From contig JAJZIY010000016.1 in NCBI GenBank assembly GCA_021828475.1, positions 1-55,437 on the forward strand: a stretch of 55,437 bases of DNA. The letters run 5' to 3'. The DNA comes from Actinomycetes bacterium. GTDB lineage: Bacteria > Actinomycetota > Acidimicrobiia > Acidimicrobiales > Palsa-688. A program made the translations under genes and the position numbers. The notes beneath the pieces were generated by a model. It was not told the origin of the DNA and ran no database searches. It was given only the letters and a program-made list of their open reading frames with translations. Shown in pieces: positions 1 to 9,332 of this stretch. Numbering within the stretch: the first letter of the stretch is position 1; every line of letters starts with the position of its first letter.

Positions 1-407
1 CGGCCGCGCTCGCGGCGGCGGCGCGCTCCGCTGGCGCTGTTCCGAAGCCCCAACCGGGGATGCCACCGGCGCAGTCGTCCGTGCCCGTCGCGGCCCGGGC
101 AGAGCGTTCCCCGCAGGAGCCAGGACAGCCGCCCGCCGGGGCGAGCCCCGCCGCTCCGGCTCAGGCGCAGGCGGCGGCGGCGGCACCGGCGGCCGGGAGC
201 CTGCCCGGCACTGCCGCATCGGCTGCCCGCGCCCTCACCAGCCTTGCCGACGCCGGAAGGCCGGTGCCGGTCAGGAACACCGAAGCGGTGGAGAAGGCTG
301 CGCCGGCACCCGAGCAACCGGAGCCTGCGCCGGGAACGGACCCGCGTCTCGACGACATCCTCCCTGCCAGGAGCAAGGGGTTCGGCCTGCGCCTGAGGCG
401 TCGCTGA
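1..407 (+). CDS. 3' end of a low-complexity Ala/Pro/Gly-rich protein (5' end outside window)
   Basis: The frame is open from the first bases of the window to a TGA at 405-407, so this is probably the C-terminal part of a longer gene; an internal ATG at 60 could also be a start. The visible 130 or so residues are almost entirely Ala, Pro and Gly and look disordered. They end in a short tail with an acidic patch (DPRLDDILPAR) and a basic terminus (GFGLRLRRR), which could be an interaction or membrane-proximal motif. I do not recognise a family. The gene runs convergently into the response regulator, with only 24 bp between the stop codons. Coding status rests on the open frame and codon bias only. 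Confidence 0.45.
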   Translation, partial: AALAAAARSAGAVPKPQPGMPPAQSSVPVAARAERSPQEPGQPPAGASPAAPAQAQAAAAAPAAGSLPGTAASAARALTSLADAGRPVPVRNTEAVEKAAPAPEQPEPAPGTDPRLDDILPARSKGFGLRLRRR

Positions 408-431
408 AGCCCGCCGGTGCCGCTGAGGCGC

Positions 432-1125
432 TCAGGCGGCTTCCATCTTGTAACCGAGCCCCCGAATGGTCGTGATGCGCCGCGGGTGTGCAGGGTCGTC
501 CTCGATGCGGGCCCGCAGCCGCTTGATGTGCACGTCGAGGGTCTTGGTGTCGCCGACGTAGTGCGGTCCCCAGACCCGGTCGATCAGGGTCTCACGGGTG
601 AGCACGCGCCCGGCGTTCAGCATCAGCAGTTCCAGTAGCTCGAACTCCTTCAACGGCAGCGTCACCTCCCTGCCGCTCAGGTACACCTCGTGGCGTTCGG
701 GGTCCAGCCTGAGGTCGCCCACCTCGACGGTCTCGGTCTCGGCGACGGGCTCCCCACCGGCGGGGGCCCTGCGCAGCACCGCCCGCATGCGGGCCACCAG
801 TTCGCGCAGGCGGTACGGCTTGCTGACGTAGTCGTCGGCGCCGACCTCGAGCCCGACGACGGTATCGATCTCGCTCGACTTCGCTGTCACCATGATCACC
901 GGCGTCGCCGAGCCGCCGGCGCGGATGGCACGGCAGACGTCTACGCCCGACACCTTCGGCAGCATCAGGTCGAGCAGCACGATGTCGGGCCGTACCGAAG
1001 CGAACTTCTCGAGAGCCTCGGCGCCGTCGTAGGCGACCTCCACCCGGAAGCCCTCCCGCTTGAGCCCGACCATCAGGGCTTCGACGAAGGAGGGCTCGTC
1101 CTCCACCAGCAGGACGGTGAGCTGC

Positions 1126-1133
<8 letters not shown>
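432..1133 (-). CDS. regX3: OmpR/PhoB-family response regulator, RegX3-like
   Basis: Two-domain DNA-binding response regulator of 233 residues. The receiver domain (about 5-120) has the acidic pair E11-D12, the phospho-acceptor D55 in LLDLMLP, and the conserved Thr and Lys in VTAK and SKPYRLREL. The C-terminal winged helix (about 135-230) ends in the usual RGLGYKME motif. I start at ATG 1133 because it overlaps the stop of the kinase gene by 8 bp; the longer frame would add an unrelated 18-residue extension. It would be phosphorylated by the neighbouring kinase and bind direct repeats upstream of target genes. RegX3/PhoB homologues control phosphate starvation, which suits the nearby polyphosphate kinase, but the actual targets are inferred. 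Confidence 0.9.
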
Positions 1134-2189
<1,056 letters not shown>

Positions 2190-2193
<4 letters not shown>

Positions 2194-2666
2194 ACTCGCT
2201 CCGCCACCACCGGCGGACGGTAGTTCGCCGACCAGAACCGGCCATCGGCACCTTCGAGCGCCCATACCGAGCCCTTGGCCTGCTTGGGCGTGGCACCCAG
2301 ATCGACGTGGTCCTCATCTGCCAGGCTGACCAGGATCTCCACGATCACGTCCCCGTGCGTGCACACCGCCACGTCCTGACCGGCCAGCCGGCGTACCAGG
2401 CCCACAGCCTCGGCCCGGCGCCCTTCGGCCAGGGCATCGTCGAGCTCCACGTCGAGGCCCCGTTGAGCAGCCAGCGGCGCCAGCGTCTGTTGACAACGCA
2501 GGTAAGGGCTCGACAGGGCCCGGGTCACCGGCGCGAAGTCGGCTGCCACCGATACCAGGCCGTCGGCCTGTCTCAAGCCGTGGCCGGTCAGTGCGCGCAG
2601 GCGATCGTCCCCCGACCATTCTTTGCGCGCCTTGGCCTGGGCATGGCGAACCAACAGCAGAGGCAC
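2190..2666 (-). CDS. Histidine phosphatase family protein (SixA / MutT1 C-terminal-domain-like)
   Basis: Small protein of about 158 residues in the histidine (RHG) phosphatase superfamily: catalytic motif LLLVRHAQAK at the N-terminus, SSPYLRC, and the second histidine in VCTHGDV. The pattern WSGDD, RALTGHG and KGSVWAL resembles the C-terminal phosphatase domain of mycobacterial MutT1, whose Nudix domain is here encoded separately at 4187-4693. It could equally act like SixA, removing phosphate from phosphohistidine. It is the first gene of the operon phosphatase-kinase-regulator, overlapping the kinase by 4 bp. No ribosome binding site precedes GTG 2666, and a promoter-like sequence predicts transcription starting there, so leaderless translation is likely. 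GTG 2672 is the alternative start. Confidence 0.75.
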
Positions 2667-2672
2667 TCCCAC

Positions 2673-2701
2673 AATTCTGTCAGAAACCCGCCCGGGTACA
2701 A
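2673..2701 (-). promoter_or_regulatory. Possible promoter for a leaderless phosphatase-kinase-regulator operon
   Basis: On the minus strand TTGTAC (2701-2696) and AGAATT (2678-2673) are separated by exactly 17 bp. A start 7 bp downstream would fall on base 2666, the first base of the phosphatase GTG, which has no Shine-Dalgarno sequence. Leaderless genes are common in actinobacteria. This is a match by eye only. Confidence 0.35.
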
Positions 2702-2836
2702 CAGGGGCGCCATCCCATGCCCCGGGGGCCACGCAGAGCGGCGCCGGCGGAAATCGCCGACGACCACACCGGGCCGAGGTGCCCGTGCCCGGTGCGACGC
2801 TGCCACGTGGGAGGTGGGCGCCCCTAACGTGAGGGT

Positions 2837-4063
2837 GTGGACCTCGCTTCGGGCCGCCGCTGGTCGGGTGTTCGTAGGCGGGTGCTGTTCGAGGTCGGTG
2901 CCGGTCTCCTGACTCTGGGGGTGCTCGTCGTCCTCTTCGTCGCGTACGACCTCTGGGGCACCGCCATTGCGGAGCATCACAGCCAGAGCACCCTTGCCCG
3001 CCAGTTCCGCACCGAGGTGGCGCAGGCGTCGCGAGCGGCAGGCAGGCCGGCGTCGCGAGCGGGAACGGGGCACCGGCCGAGCGGCGTAGCGGGAGCGAGC
3101 GGGCCCGGCGCGAAGAGCGCCGCATCCGGGGCCCGAGGAGGCCGGTCCGGCACGGGCGCTGTCGCCGTGGCGACGAGGCGCGGCCCCACGGTGCTGGTGC
3201 CTCCCGCCGGGGGGGCCATCGACCACATCGTCATCCCTGCGATCGGTGTCGAGCGCTACGTCGTCCAAGGCGTGGCGGAGGCCGACCTGCAGATGGGGCC
3301 CGGCCACTACCCGGGGACCCCGCTTCCGGGCCAGCGCGGCAACGTAGGCATCGCCGGGCACCGGACCACCTTCGGAGCCCCCTTCTTCGAGCTGAACGCC
3401 CTCCGGCCGGGCGACTTCGTCTACCTGACGGACACCTCCCGGACCACCTGGGTCTACCGGGTCCAAAGGCAGTGGGTGGTGGCGCCGACCGATGTAGGCG
3501 TGCTGAACCCGACGCCTGGCTCGGAGCTCACGCTCACGACCTGCAACCCGCGCTTCGAGGCGACGTCACGGCTGGTGGTCCGGGCGGCACTGGCCGGCCG
3601 GCTGGCGCCGGGGGCACACCTCGCACCGGGGCTGCCGGTGGCGGCCGCCGGTTCGCCCGGCGCCTCCGCCGCCGCCAACCGATCGCACCCCCGGGCCACG
3701 TCGACTTCAACACCGGTGACGACGGGGGCGCCGGCTGGAGGCGCCGCATCATCACCGGGGCATACCGGCGGCAGTACCCACGACCCGGTGGTCTCGCTCC
3801 CGGCCGCCGCCGGCCCGTCCCCGTTGGTGGAGGCGTCCGGCGCCAAGTCGGTGGCCGCGTCCACCGCAGGGGCATGGAGTTGGGTTGGAGCCGCCGCGTG
3901 GGGCCTGCTGGCGCTGGCTGTCTGGGTCACGGCGCGTGTCCTCGGCGCCCGCCGCAGGCGTTGGGGCAAGGCTGCCGTCCTGGTCCCGGGCGCGGCCGTC
4001 GCCCTGGTCCCGGTGTGGTTCGTGTTCGAAAACCTGGTCCGGCTGCTTCCAGCCAACTTGTGA
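2837..4063 (+). CDS. Class E-like sortase with long linker and two C-terminal membrane helices
   Basis: Membrane-anchored transpeptidase of 408 residues. An N-terminal helix (about 16-38) is followed by a Gly/Ala-rich stalk, then the sortase fold (about 125-250) with catalytic H175 (GIAGHRTTF), C236 in TLTTCNP and R245. Sortases cleave a sorting signal in exported proteins and attach them to the cell wall or to pilin subunits. After the catalytic domain comes a low-complexity Ala/Gly/Pro/Thr linker of about 90 residues and two hydrophobic helices near 348-366 and 376-398, an unusual tail. The start is GTG 2837. It stands alone on the plus strand between two minus-strand MutT1-like pieces, and no LPxTG-type substrate gene is visible in the window. 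Confidence 0.82.
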   Translation: MDLASGRRWSGVRRRVLFEVGAGLLTLGVLVVLFVAYDLWGTAIAEHHSQSTLARQFRTEVAQASRAAGRPASRAGTGHRPSGVAGASGPGAKSAASGARGGRSGTGAVAVATRRGPTVLVPPAGGAIDHIVIPAIGVERYVVQGVAEADLQMGPGHYPGTPLPGQRGNVGIAGHRTTFGAPFFELNALRPGDFVYLTDTSRTTWVYRVQRQWVVAPTDVGVLNPTPGSELTLTTCNPRFEATSRLVVRAALAGRLAPGAHLAPGLPVAAAGSPGASAAANRSHPRATSTSTPVTTGAPAGGAASSPGHTGGSTHDPVVSLPAAAGPSPLVEASGAKSVAASTAGAWSWVGAAAWGLLALAVWVTARVLGARRRRWGKAAVLVPGAAVALVPVWFVFENLVRLLPANL

Positions 4064-4186
4064 GCCGGAGCGTGCCGGCCGACGCTGCCCCCAGGCAGTG
4101 AACCCCTTTGCCTGGTAGGCGGGCGTCCCAGACCAGGCGCCATCGAATGCGAAGAAGGCCGAGACGTGGGCTGTGGGCGCCGGCCG

Positions 4187-4693
4187 CTAGGGAAGGGCGC
4201 GCCTGGCGAAGTGGGCCTCCAGCGCGTCCAGCACCACTACGTCGCGCGGGTAGGTCAGGAGCTTGCGGGCCTCGTCCAGCGACGCCCAGCGCACCTGGTC
4301 CACCTCGTTGCTGCCGGCTTGCGTGGGCTGCAGATCCGACACCGCCTGCCCGACGGACACCGTCATGGCCCAGTAGCGCACCACCTTGAGCTTCTTGTCC
4401 GCGTCCCTGTACGTCGTGCTCGGGAGCGGCGGGCCGAGCCTGCACTCGAGCCCAGTCTCCTCACGGACCTCCCTGAGGGCGGTCTCCTCGTCCGCTTCTC
4501 CCACCATCGCCTTTCCCTTGGGGAGGGTCCAGTCGCCATAGGCGGGCCGGTGGACGACGACCACCTCCGTGCCCCAGGGCACCATACGCCAGACGGCACC
4601 GCCGGCTGCCCTCACCATGTCGCCGCCCTGCCCAGCAGCGCCAGCAGCAGCGGCCCCCGCTGGCATGGCCTTGTCCGTGCCTCCGCTGTTCAT
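4187..4693 (-). CDS. Nudix hydrolase, MutT1 N-terminal-domain-like
   Basis: Protein of 168 residues with a complete Nudix box: Gly of PKGKAM, then GEADEE and REVREETGL, giving the G-x5-E-x7-REVREETG spacing that binds the metal-diphosphate. The motif HRPAYGDWTLPKGK is typical of MutT1-like enzymes that hydrolyse 8-oxo-dGTP and diadenosine polyphosphates. In mycobacteria MutT1 carries a Nudix domain plus a histidine phosphatase domain and lies next to ppk. Here the gene overlaps the end of ppk by 4 bp (ATGA), but the phosphatase is a separate gene 1.5 kb away. The first 25 residues are Ala/Gly-rich and probably disordered. Substrate is inferred from context. Confidence 0.85.
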   Translation of the reverse strand: MNSGGTDKAMPAGAAAAGAAGQGGDMVRAAGGAVWRMVPWGTEVVVVHRPAYGDWTLPKGKAMVGEADEETALREVREETGLECRLGPPLPSTTYRDADKKLKVVRYWAMTVSVGQAVSDLQPTQAGSNEVDQVRWASLDEARKLLTYPRDVVVLDALEAHFARRALP

Positions 4694-6921
4694 GCCGGCG
4701 TCACCGCTGCGTCACCCTGGCCGCGCCGGCGGGCGCGTGAGAGCGCCAACTCCTGGAAGTGGCGCTGAGCGTTGAAATGCTTCACCGTGGGCACCTTCAG
4801 CCACGAGCCGTCCGACTGCAGCTCCCATGCCAGCTCGTCGTCGGCCAGGACGACCTCGAGGATCTCGCGAAGGCGCGACTGGATCCGGGGAGCCTGCACG
4901 TCGACCAGGGCCTCGACCCGGCGGTCGAGGTTGCGCTCCATCATGTCCGCCGAACCCATGAGGTAGCGTCCTCCCTCGGGCAGCGTGGCGCCGTGAGCGG
5001 ACGGCACCTGCGCTCGTGGCGCGCCGGACAGGGCCGTCGCCGGCCGGGCGGACCCGGCAGCCCGCCCCGAACCATGGCTGAAGTAGAAGATGCGGGAGTG
5101 CTCGAGGTAGCGACCGACGAGGGAGCGGACCCTGATGCTGTCCGAAAGGCCCGGCACGGCCGGGCGCAGGCAGCACATCGCCCGCACGATCAGGTCGATA
5201 CGGGTGCCCGACTGCGAGGCGGCATAGAGCGCATCTATCACCCTGCGGTCCACGAGGTTGTTGAGCTTCCAGACGATCCGGCCCTCCTGTCCGTAGGAGC
5301 TCTCCTGCTCGATCAACTCGATGACGCGCGACCGCAGGGCCATGGGCGCCACGACCAGCTGGCGGTACGCTGCCTGCCGGCTGTACCCGGTCAGGAAGTT
5401 GAACAGGTCCGTAAGGTCCTCGCCCAGCGCTGGAGAGGCGGTGAGCACCCCTATGTCCTCGTAGAGCCGCGCCGTGGATGAGTTGTAGTTACCGGTGCCG
5501 ATGTGGCAGTAACGGCGGAGGCCGTCGCCTTCCTCGCGCACCACCAGAGCCGTCTTGGCATGGGTCTTGAGCCCGATGAGCCCGTACACGACGTGGACGC
5601 CCACCTGCTCGAGGGCTCGGGCCCAGCCGATGTTGGCTGCTTCGTCACCACGGGCCTTGAGCTCCACCAGGGCGGCGACCTGTTTGCCCCGCTCGGCCGC
5701 TCCGATCAGGGCCTTCACTACCGGGCTGTCTCCGGAGGTGCGGTAGAGCGTCTGTTTGATCGCGAGCACGCAGGGGTCCTGGGCCGCCTGCTTGACGAAC
5801 GCCTCCGTCGACATGCTGAAGCTCTCGTAGGGGTGGTGGACGAAGATGTCCTCGGCCTGCATGGCGGCGAACACGTCGACCGCCTCGTCGTCGAGGGGTG
5901 CCAGCCGGGCGGGCACGACCGGTGTGAACGGCTCGTCCTTCAGCTCGGGCCGGTCCAGGCCGTGGACCGCCCACAGGCCCCCGTAGTCGAGGAGGCCTTC
6001 GACCTCGTAGACGTCCTCTGGACGCAGGTCCAGCTCGCGCGCCAGCAGGTCCCTGACCTCGGGACTGAACTCGGACTCCACCTGGAGGCAGACGGCCCGC
6101 CCGAAGCGACGCCGGCGCAGCTCCATCTCGACGGCCTCGAGGAGGTCGTCCGCTTCCTCCTCTGCCAGGGTGAGGTCGGCGTTGCGGATGACCCGGAAGG
6201 CGTGGCAGCTCTCGATCTCCATGCCGGGGAACAGCTCGCCGAGGAAGGCGGCGATGACCTGTTCGACCGAGACGAACCGCTGACCGTCGGGTAGGGCCAT
6301 GAACCCGGGGAGCAGCGGAGGGACCTTGACCCTGGCGAACCGGCGGTCGCCGCGTTGGGGGTCGCGCACCATGACCGCGAGGTTGAGCGACAGGTTGGAG
6401 ATGTAGGGGAACGGGTGGCCGGGGTCGACGCCGAGGGGGGTCAGCACCGGGAACATCTGGGACTCGAACACCGACTCGGCGTACGCCATGTCTGCAGGCC
6501 CGAGCGACGACCAGGGCACCAGCCGCGTGCCGTGGCGTGCCAGTTCGGGCAGCAGCTCGTGGTTGTAGATGCGCGCCCGCTCGGCCAGGACGTCCTGGAC
6601 CTCGCGCCTTATTGCCCGGAGCTGGCCCGAAACGGACAGGCCGCCGGGCGAGGTCGTGGCGAGACCTGCGGCCAGCTGGTCCTTGAGACCGGCGACGCGC
6701 ACCTGGAAGAACTCGTCCAGGTTGCCGGAGAAGATGGCCAGGAACTTGGCCCGCTCGAGGAGCGGCTGCGCCGGGGATCCCGCCAGGCAGAGCACGCGCC
6801 GGTTGAAGTCGAGCCAGGAGAGCTCCCGGTTTATGTAGCGGCCATCGCCCTGGCCCGGTACCGGCCGGTCAGCACCAGGGTCGCCGGGTCGGGACGAATG
6901 GTTCTCAGCAGGGGCCGGCAC
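4690..6921 (-). CDS. ppk1: Polyphosphate kinase 1
   Basis: Enzyme of about 743 residues that reversibly polymerises the gamma-phosphate of ATP into polyphosphate. The N-terminal motif YINRELSWLDFN, the PPK head domain and the phosphoenzyme histidine H473 in HIGTGNYN (equivalent to E. coli H435) are all present, as is the C-terminal GSADMMERNLDRRVE block. The start is set at GTG 6921; the open frame runs on to 7146 but would then cover most of the next gene. An Ala/Gly/Pro insert of about 30 residues sits between YFSHG and YLMGSAD (roughly 4970-5075). The Nudix gene is translationally coupled downstream. With the RegX3-like system nearby, phosphate control is plausible. Confidence 0.93.
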   Translation of the reverse strand: MPAPAENHSSRPGDPGADRPVPGQGDGRYINRELSWLDFNRRVLCLAGSPAQPLLERAKFLAIFSGNLDEFFQVRVAGLKDQLAAGLATTSPGGLSVSGQLRAIRREVQDVLAERARIYNHELLPELARHGTRLVPWSSLGPADMAYAESVFESQMFPVLTPLGVDPGHPFPYISNLSLNLAVMVRDPQRGDRRFARVKVPPLLPGFMALPDGQRFVSVEQVIAAFLGELFPGMEIESCHAFRVIRNADLTLAEEEADDLLEAVEMELRRRRFGRAVCLQVESEFSPEVRDLLARELDLRPEDVYEVEGLLDYGGLWAVHGLDRPELKDEPFTPVVPARLAPLDDEAVDVFAAMQAEDIFVHHPYESFSMSTEAFVKQAAQDPCVLAIKQTLYRTSGDSPVVKALIGAAERGKQVAALVELKARGDEAANIGWARALEQVGVHVVYGLIGLKTHAKTALVVREEGDGLRRYCHIGTGNYNSSTARLYEDIGVLTASPALGEDLTDLFNFLTGYSRQAAYRQLVVAPMALRSRVIELIEQESSYGQEGRIVWKLNNLVDRRVIDALYAASQSGTRIDLIVRAMCCLRPAVPGLSDSIRVRSLVGRYLEHSRIFYFSHGSGRAAGSARPATALSGAPRAQVPSAHGATLPEGGRYLMGSADMMERNLDRRVEALVDVQAPRIQSRLREILEVVLADDELAWELQSDGSWLKVPTVKHFNAQRHFQELALSRARRRGQGDAAVTPA

Positions 6922-7054
6922 GGTGCCAACGCTACCGCCGCGGTGGGACGCGCCATGGTCCCCCGGAGGAGGCAGCCCCGGGTTGCGCTCAGCGCCGCCA
7001 TAGCCCCGGCGCCAGCTGACGGCGCGGCGTCGGCTCCGGCGCAGAGACGTGTGC

Positions 7055-7366
7055 TCAGGCCTCCGGCGGCGCGGCGAAGTCGTCCTCGTCGCCATCGGGC
7101 ATGCCCAGGTCCCAGTCCAGCAGCACGTTCTCTCGCTCGGCGTCACGGATGATGCGCTCGCGGTTGCGCCTGAACTGGGGGTCGTGCGGTGGTAGCAGGA
7201 GCAGCCGGGCGAGGATGCGCTGGCGCAGCTCCTCGATCAGGTTGCGGTCGCCGAAGTCGGAGTCGACCCTCCAGTGGGGCGCGACGGGGCCAAGGTACAC
7301 GACCCTCACGTGGCCTCGGGGCGGCCCGGCTGGTTCGGCATGCTGGATGGACATGGGGCCGAGCAT
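7055..7366 (-). CDS. Small conserved-looking hypothetical protein
   Basis: A protein of 103 residues (99 if the internal ATG at 7354 is used). It has a central basic helical stretch (LIEELRQRILARLLLLPP, RRNRERIIRDAERE) followed by an acidic tail (PDGDEDDFAAPPEA). No enzyme motif, signal peptide or membrane helix is visible. It precedes ppk on the same strand and its stop is only about 130 bp upstream of the chosen ppk start, so they may be co-transcribed. I do not recognise the family. Coding is supported by codon bias and by the fact that the competing N-terminal extension of ppk through this region looks like random sequence. Confidence 0.6.
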   Translation of the reverse strand: MLGPMSIQHAEPAGPPRGHVRVVYLGPVAPHWRVDSDFGDRNLIEELRQRILARLLLLPPHDPQFRRNRERIIRDAERENVLLDWDLGMPDGDEDDFAAPPEA

Positions 7367-7405
7367 AGACGCCGCCCGTGCGTTCGCCCGGGGTGGCCGG
7401 CCGCG

Positions 7406-9109
7406 TCAGCCGGCGGCGGTCGGCGGCGGGCGAAGGCGGTCGGCGGCGCTCGTCAGTGCCTGCAGCGACGCGTCCAGGATGCTCGGGTCCATCCCGACGC
7501 CCCAGGCCGTACGCCCGTCGTACTCGGCCTCGACGTAAGCCACGGACGACGCCTCGCTGCCCGATGTCATGGCGTGCTGGTGGTAGTCGCGGACTGTCAT
7601 GTGCAGCCCGAGCGAACGCATGGCGTCCACCAGCGCGTCGATGGGGCCGTTGCCCCTACCGTGCACGGTGCGGTGCTCGCCGTCTACGAGCAGCTGTGCA
7701 GTCACCTCTGTGACGTGCGGGCCGTCCGAGCGCTCGGTCGCCACCTCTGCTCCGACCATCCTGAGCCCGGCGTCCTGAGCCAGGTAGGTCTTCTCGAACA
7801 CCTCCCACATCTGCGCCGGCTTCATCTCGGTGCCGGTCGTCTCGGTGACCGCCTGCACGGCCTTGGAGAACTCCACCTGCAGCCGGCGGGGGAGGTCCAG
7901 CCCGTGCTCGGTGCCCATGACGTACGCGACGCCGCCCTTGCCGGACTGGCTGTTGACCCGGATGATCGCCTCGTAACTGCGGCCGGTGTCCTTGGGGTCG
8001 ATGGGCAGGTAGGGGACCTCCCACTTGGTGTAGCCGTCCGGCAGGGCGGCCATGCCCTTCTTGATGGCGTCCTGGTGCGAGCCGGAGAAGGCGGTGTAGA
8101 CCAGGTCTCCGACGTAGGGGTGACGGGGGTGGACCGGCATGCGCGTGGCGTGCTCCGCCACCCGCCGTACGGCTTCTATGTCGTGGAAGTCCAGGCCCGG
8201 GTCGACCCCTTGGGAGAGAAGGTTGAGCGCCAGGTTGACCAGGTCCAGGTTGCCCGTCCGCTCGCCGTTGCCGAAGAGCGTGCCCTCGACGCGGTCAGCG
8301 CCCGCCAGGAGGGCCATCTCGGCAGCGGCCACCGCCGTGCCACGGTCGTTGTGGGGGTGCACGGAGAGCACGAAGCAGTCGCGGTTCGGCAGGTGCCGCC
8401 CGAACCACTCGATGACGTCCGCGAACACGTTGGGGCTGTAGTTCTCGACCGTCGAGGGCAGGTTGAGCACCAGTGGCCGCTCGGAGGAGGGCTCGACGAC
8501 ATCGGCGACCGCACGGCAGATCTCCAGGGCGAAGTCGGGCTCGGTGCCGGTGAAGCTCTCGGGCGAGTACTCGTAGCGCAGGTCCGTGCCCGCCAAGGCG
8601 TGCTCGAGCTTGCGGCACAGGCGAGCGGCGGTGGTCGCGATGTCGACTATCCCGTCGCGCTCCTGGCGGAACACGACGCGTCGCTGCAGCTCCGACGTCG
8701 AGTTGTAGAAGTGGACTATTGCACGCGGCGCGCCGGCGACCGCCTCGAAAGTACGTTCGATCAACTCGCTGCGGCATTGGACCAGCACCTGGATGGTGAC
8801 GTCCTCGGGGATCAGGTCGTTGTCGATGATGTGGCGGACGAACTCGTAGTCCGGGCGCGAAGCCGAGGGGAAGCCGACCTCGACCTCCTTGATGCCTGTG
8901 CCTATCAGGGTCTCGAACAACTCCAGCTTGCGCGCGGGGTCCATCGGGTCGATCAGCGCCTGGTTGCCGTCCCGAAGGTCGACGCTGCACCACCGGGGGG
9001 CCGTGGTGACCTGGCGCGACGGCCAGGTGCGGTCATCGAGGACCAGCGGCAGGGTGGCGCTGTACTTGTGGAAGGGCATCGGCTTGACGTTGATGGGGGG
9101 GCGTGTCAT
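7406..9109 (-). CDS. leuA: 2-isopropylmalate synthase
   Basis: First committed enzyme of leucine synthesis; condenses acetyl-CoA with 2-oxoisovalerate. The N-terminal TIM barrel carries the DLRDGNQAL motif and the metal-binding HPHNDRGT; the C-terminal LeuA dimerisation domain binds leucine for feedback inhibition. Length 567 residues fits the long actinobacterial class. ATG 9109 lies just after GAAAGGCCGCAG; the open frame upstream to 9181 reads through the attenuator stems and is not real. The 130 bp upstream hold a Leu-rich leader peptide, a perfect stem and an intrinsic terminator, so transcription is almost certainly controlled by ribosome-mediated attenuation. No other leu gene is visible nearby. 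Confidence 0.96.
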   Translation of the reverse strand: MTRPPINVKPMPFHKYSATLPLVLDDRTWPSRQVTTAPRWCSVDLRDGNQALIDPMDPARKLELFETLIGTGIKEVEVGFPSASRPDYEFVRHIIDNDLIPEDVTIQVLVQCRSELIERTFEAVAGAPRAIVHFYNSTSELQRRVVFRQERDGIVDIATTAARLCRKLEHALAGTDLRYEYSPESFTGTEPDFALEICRAVADVVEPSSERPLVLNLPSTVENYSPNVFADVIEWFGRHLPNRDCFVLSVHPHNDRGTAVAAAEMALLAGADRVEGTLFGNGERTGNLDLVNLALNLLSQGVDPGLDFHDIEAVRRVAEHATRMPVHPRHPYVGDLVYTAFSGSHQDAIKKGMAALPDGYTKWEVPYLPIDPKDTGRSYEAIIRVNSQSGKGGVAYVMGTEHGLDLPRRLQVEFSKAVQAVTETTGTEMKPAQMWEVFEKTYLAQDAGLRMVGAEVATERSDGPHVTEVTAQLLVDGEHRTVHGRGNGPIDALVDAMRSLGLHMTVRDYHQHAMTSGSEASSVAYVEAEYDGRTAWGVGMDPSILDASLQALTSAADRLRPPPTAAG

Positions 9110-9137
9110 CTGCGGCCTTTCGGTCCCTCGAGTAATG

Positions 9138-9170
9138 AAAAAACCTCCTGGCCAACAGGCACAGGAGGTC
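9138..9170 (-). terminator. leuA attenuator terminator
   Basis: On the minus strand an 8-bp stem ACCTCCTG/CAGGAGGT (9169-9162 and 9150-9143) with an 11-nt loop is followed directly by a run of six T. It lies between the leader peptide and leuA, about 29 bp before the leuA start, as an attenuation terminator should. Confidence 0.85.
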
Positions 9171-9172
9171 TC

Positions 9173-9198
9173 GACGAGCACCGGCGGGGGTGCTCGTC
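9173..9198 (-). promoter_or_regulatory. Stem following the leuA leader stop codon (attenuator pairing region)
   Basis: A perfect 10-bp stem GACGAGCACC/GGTGCTCGTC with a 6-nt loop begins on the last base of the leader TAG. The leader itself contains GACGAGC, which can compete for the 3' arm. A ribosome stalled on the Leu codons would change which of these pairings forms and hence whether the downstream terminator folds. The exact switching scheme is inferred. Confidence 0.6.
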
Positions 9199-9239
9199 TA
9201 GGTAAGAAGGAGCAGGCTCGTCACGAGGTGCGAGTGCAT
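9198..9239 (-). CDS. leuL: Leucine leader peptide of the leuA attenuator
   Basis: A 13-residue peptide, MHSHLVTSLLLLT, starts at ATG 9239 after a GGGGAG ribosome binding site and stops at TAG 9200-9198. It holds five Leu codons, four of them consecutive (CTG CTC CTT CTT), immediately before the regulatory stems. This is the usual layout of a leucine attenuator; such leaders are known upstream of leuA in actinobacteria. When charged tRNA-Leu is scarce the ribosome would stall here and relieve termination before leuA. The peptide has no function of its own that I can infer. Confidence 0.85.
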   Translation of the reverse strand: MHSHLVTSLLLLT

Positions 9240-9272
9240 AGGCTCCCCATTGTGGGCGAAGCGGCGCGATAA

Positions 9273-9332
9273 TGTCAAGTGGAGACTGTGCCAAGGCGTG
9301 GGAACGCCTTGTGGCGGGTTGCCAACTTGACA
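9273..9332. promoter_or_regulatory. Mirror-symmetric divergent promoter region between leuA leader and whiB
   Basis: ACTTGACA occurs on both strands, pointing outward (plus 9325-9332; minus 9280-9273), so each divergent gene has a consensus-like TTGACA -35. Between them lies an 8-bp inverted repeat CAAGGCGT/ACGCCTTG (9292-9299, 9304-9311) with a GGGA centre. The -10 elements are weaker (around TAGAGTAAAC on plus; CACAAT at 9254-9249 on minus). The central repeat may be an operator shared by both promoters. Confidence 0.45.

Noticed and set aside
6922..7146. N-terminal extension of polyphosphate kinase to 7146
   Set aside because: It overlaps the small gene at 7055-7366 and the added residues are Arg/Ser/Thr-rich noise; GTG 6921 gives the normal length.
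9110..9181. Extended leuA start at 9181
   Set aside because: The extra codons run through the terminator hairpin and T tract of the attenuator.
7274..9205. 643-codon open frame on the plus strand opposite leuA
   Set aside because: It is the mirror of leuA in a GC-rich genome; its product is Val/Gly/His/Arg-rich with no motif, and leuA motifs are complete on the other strand.
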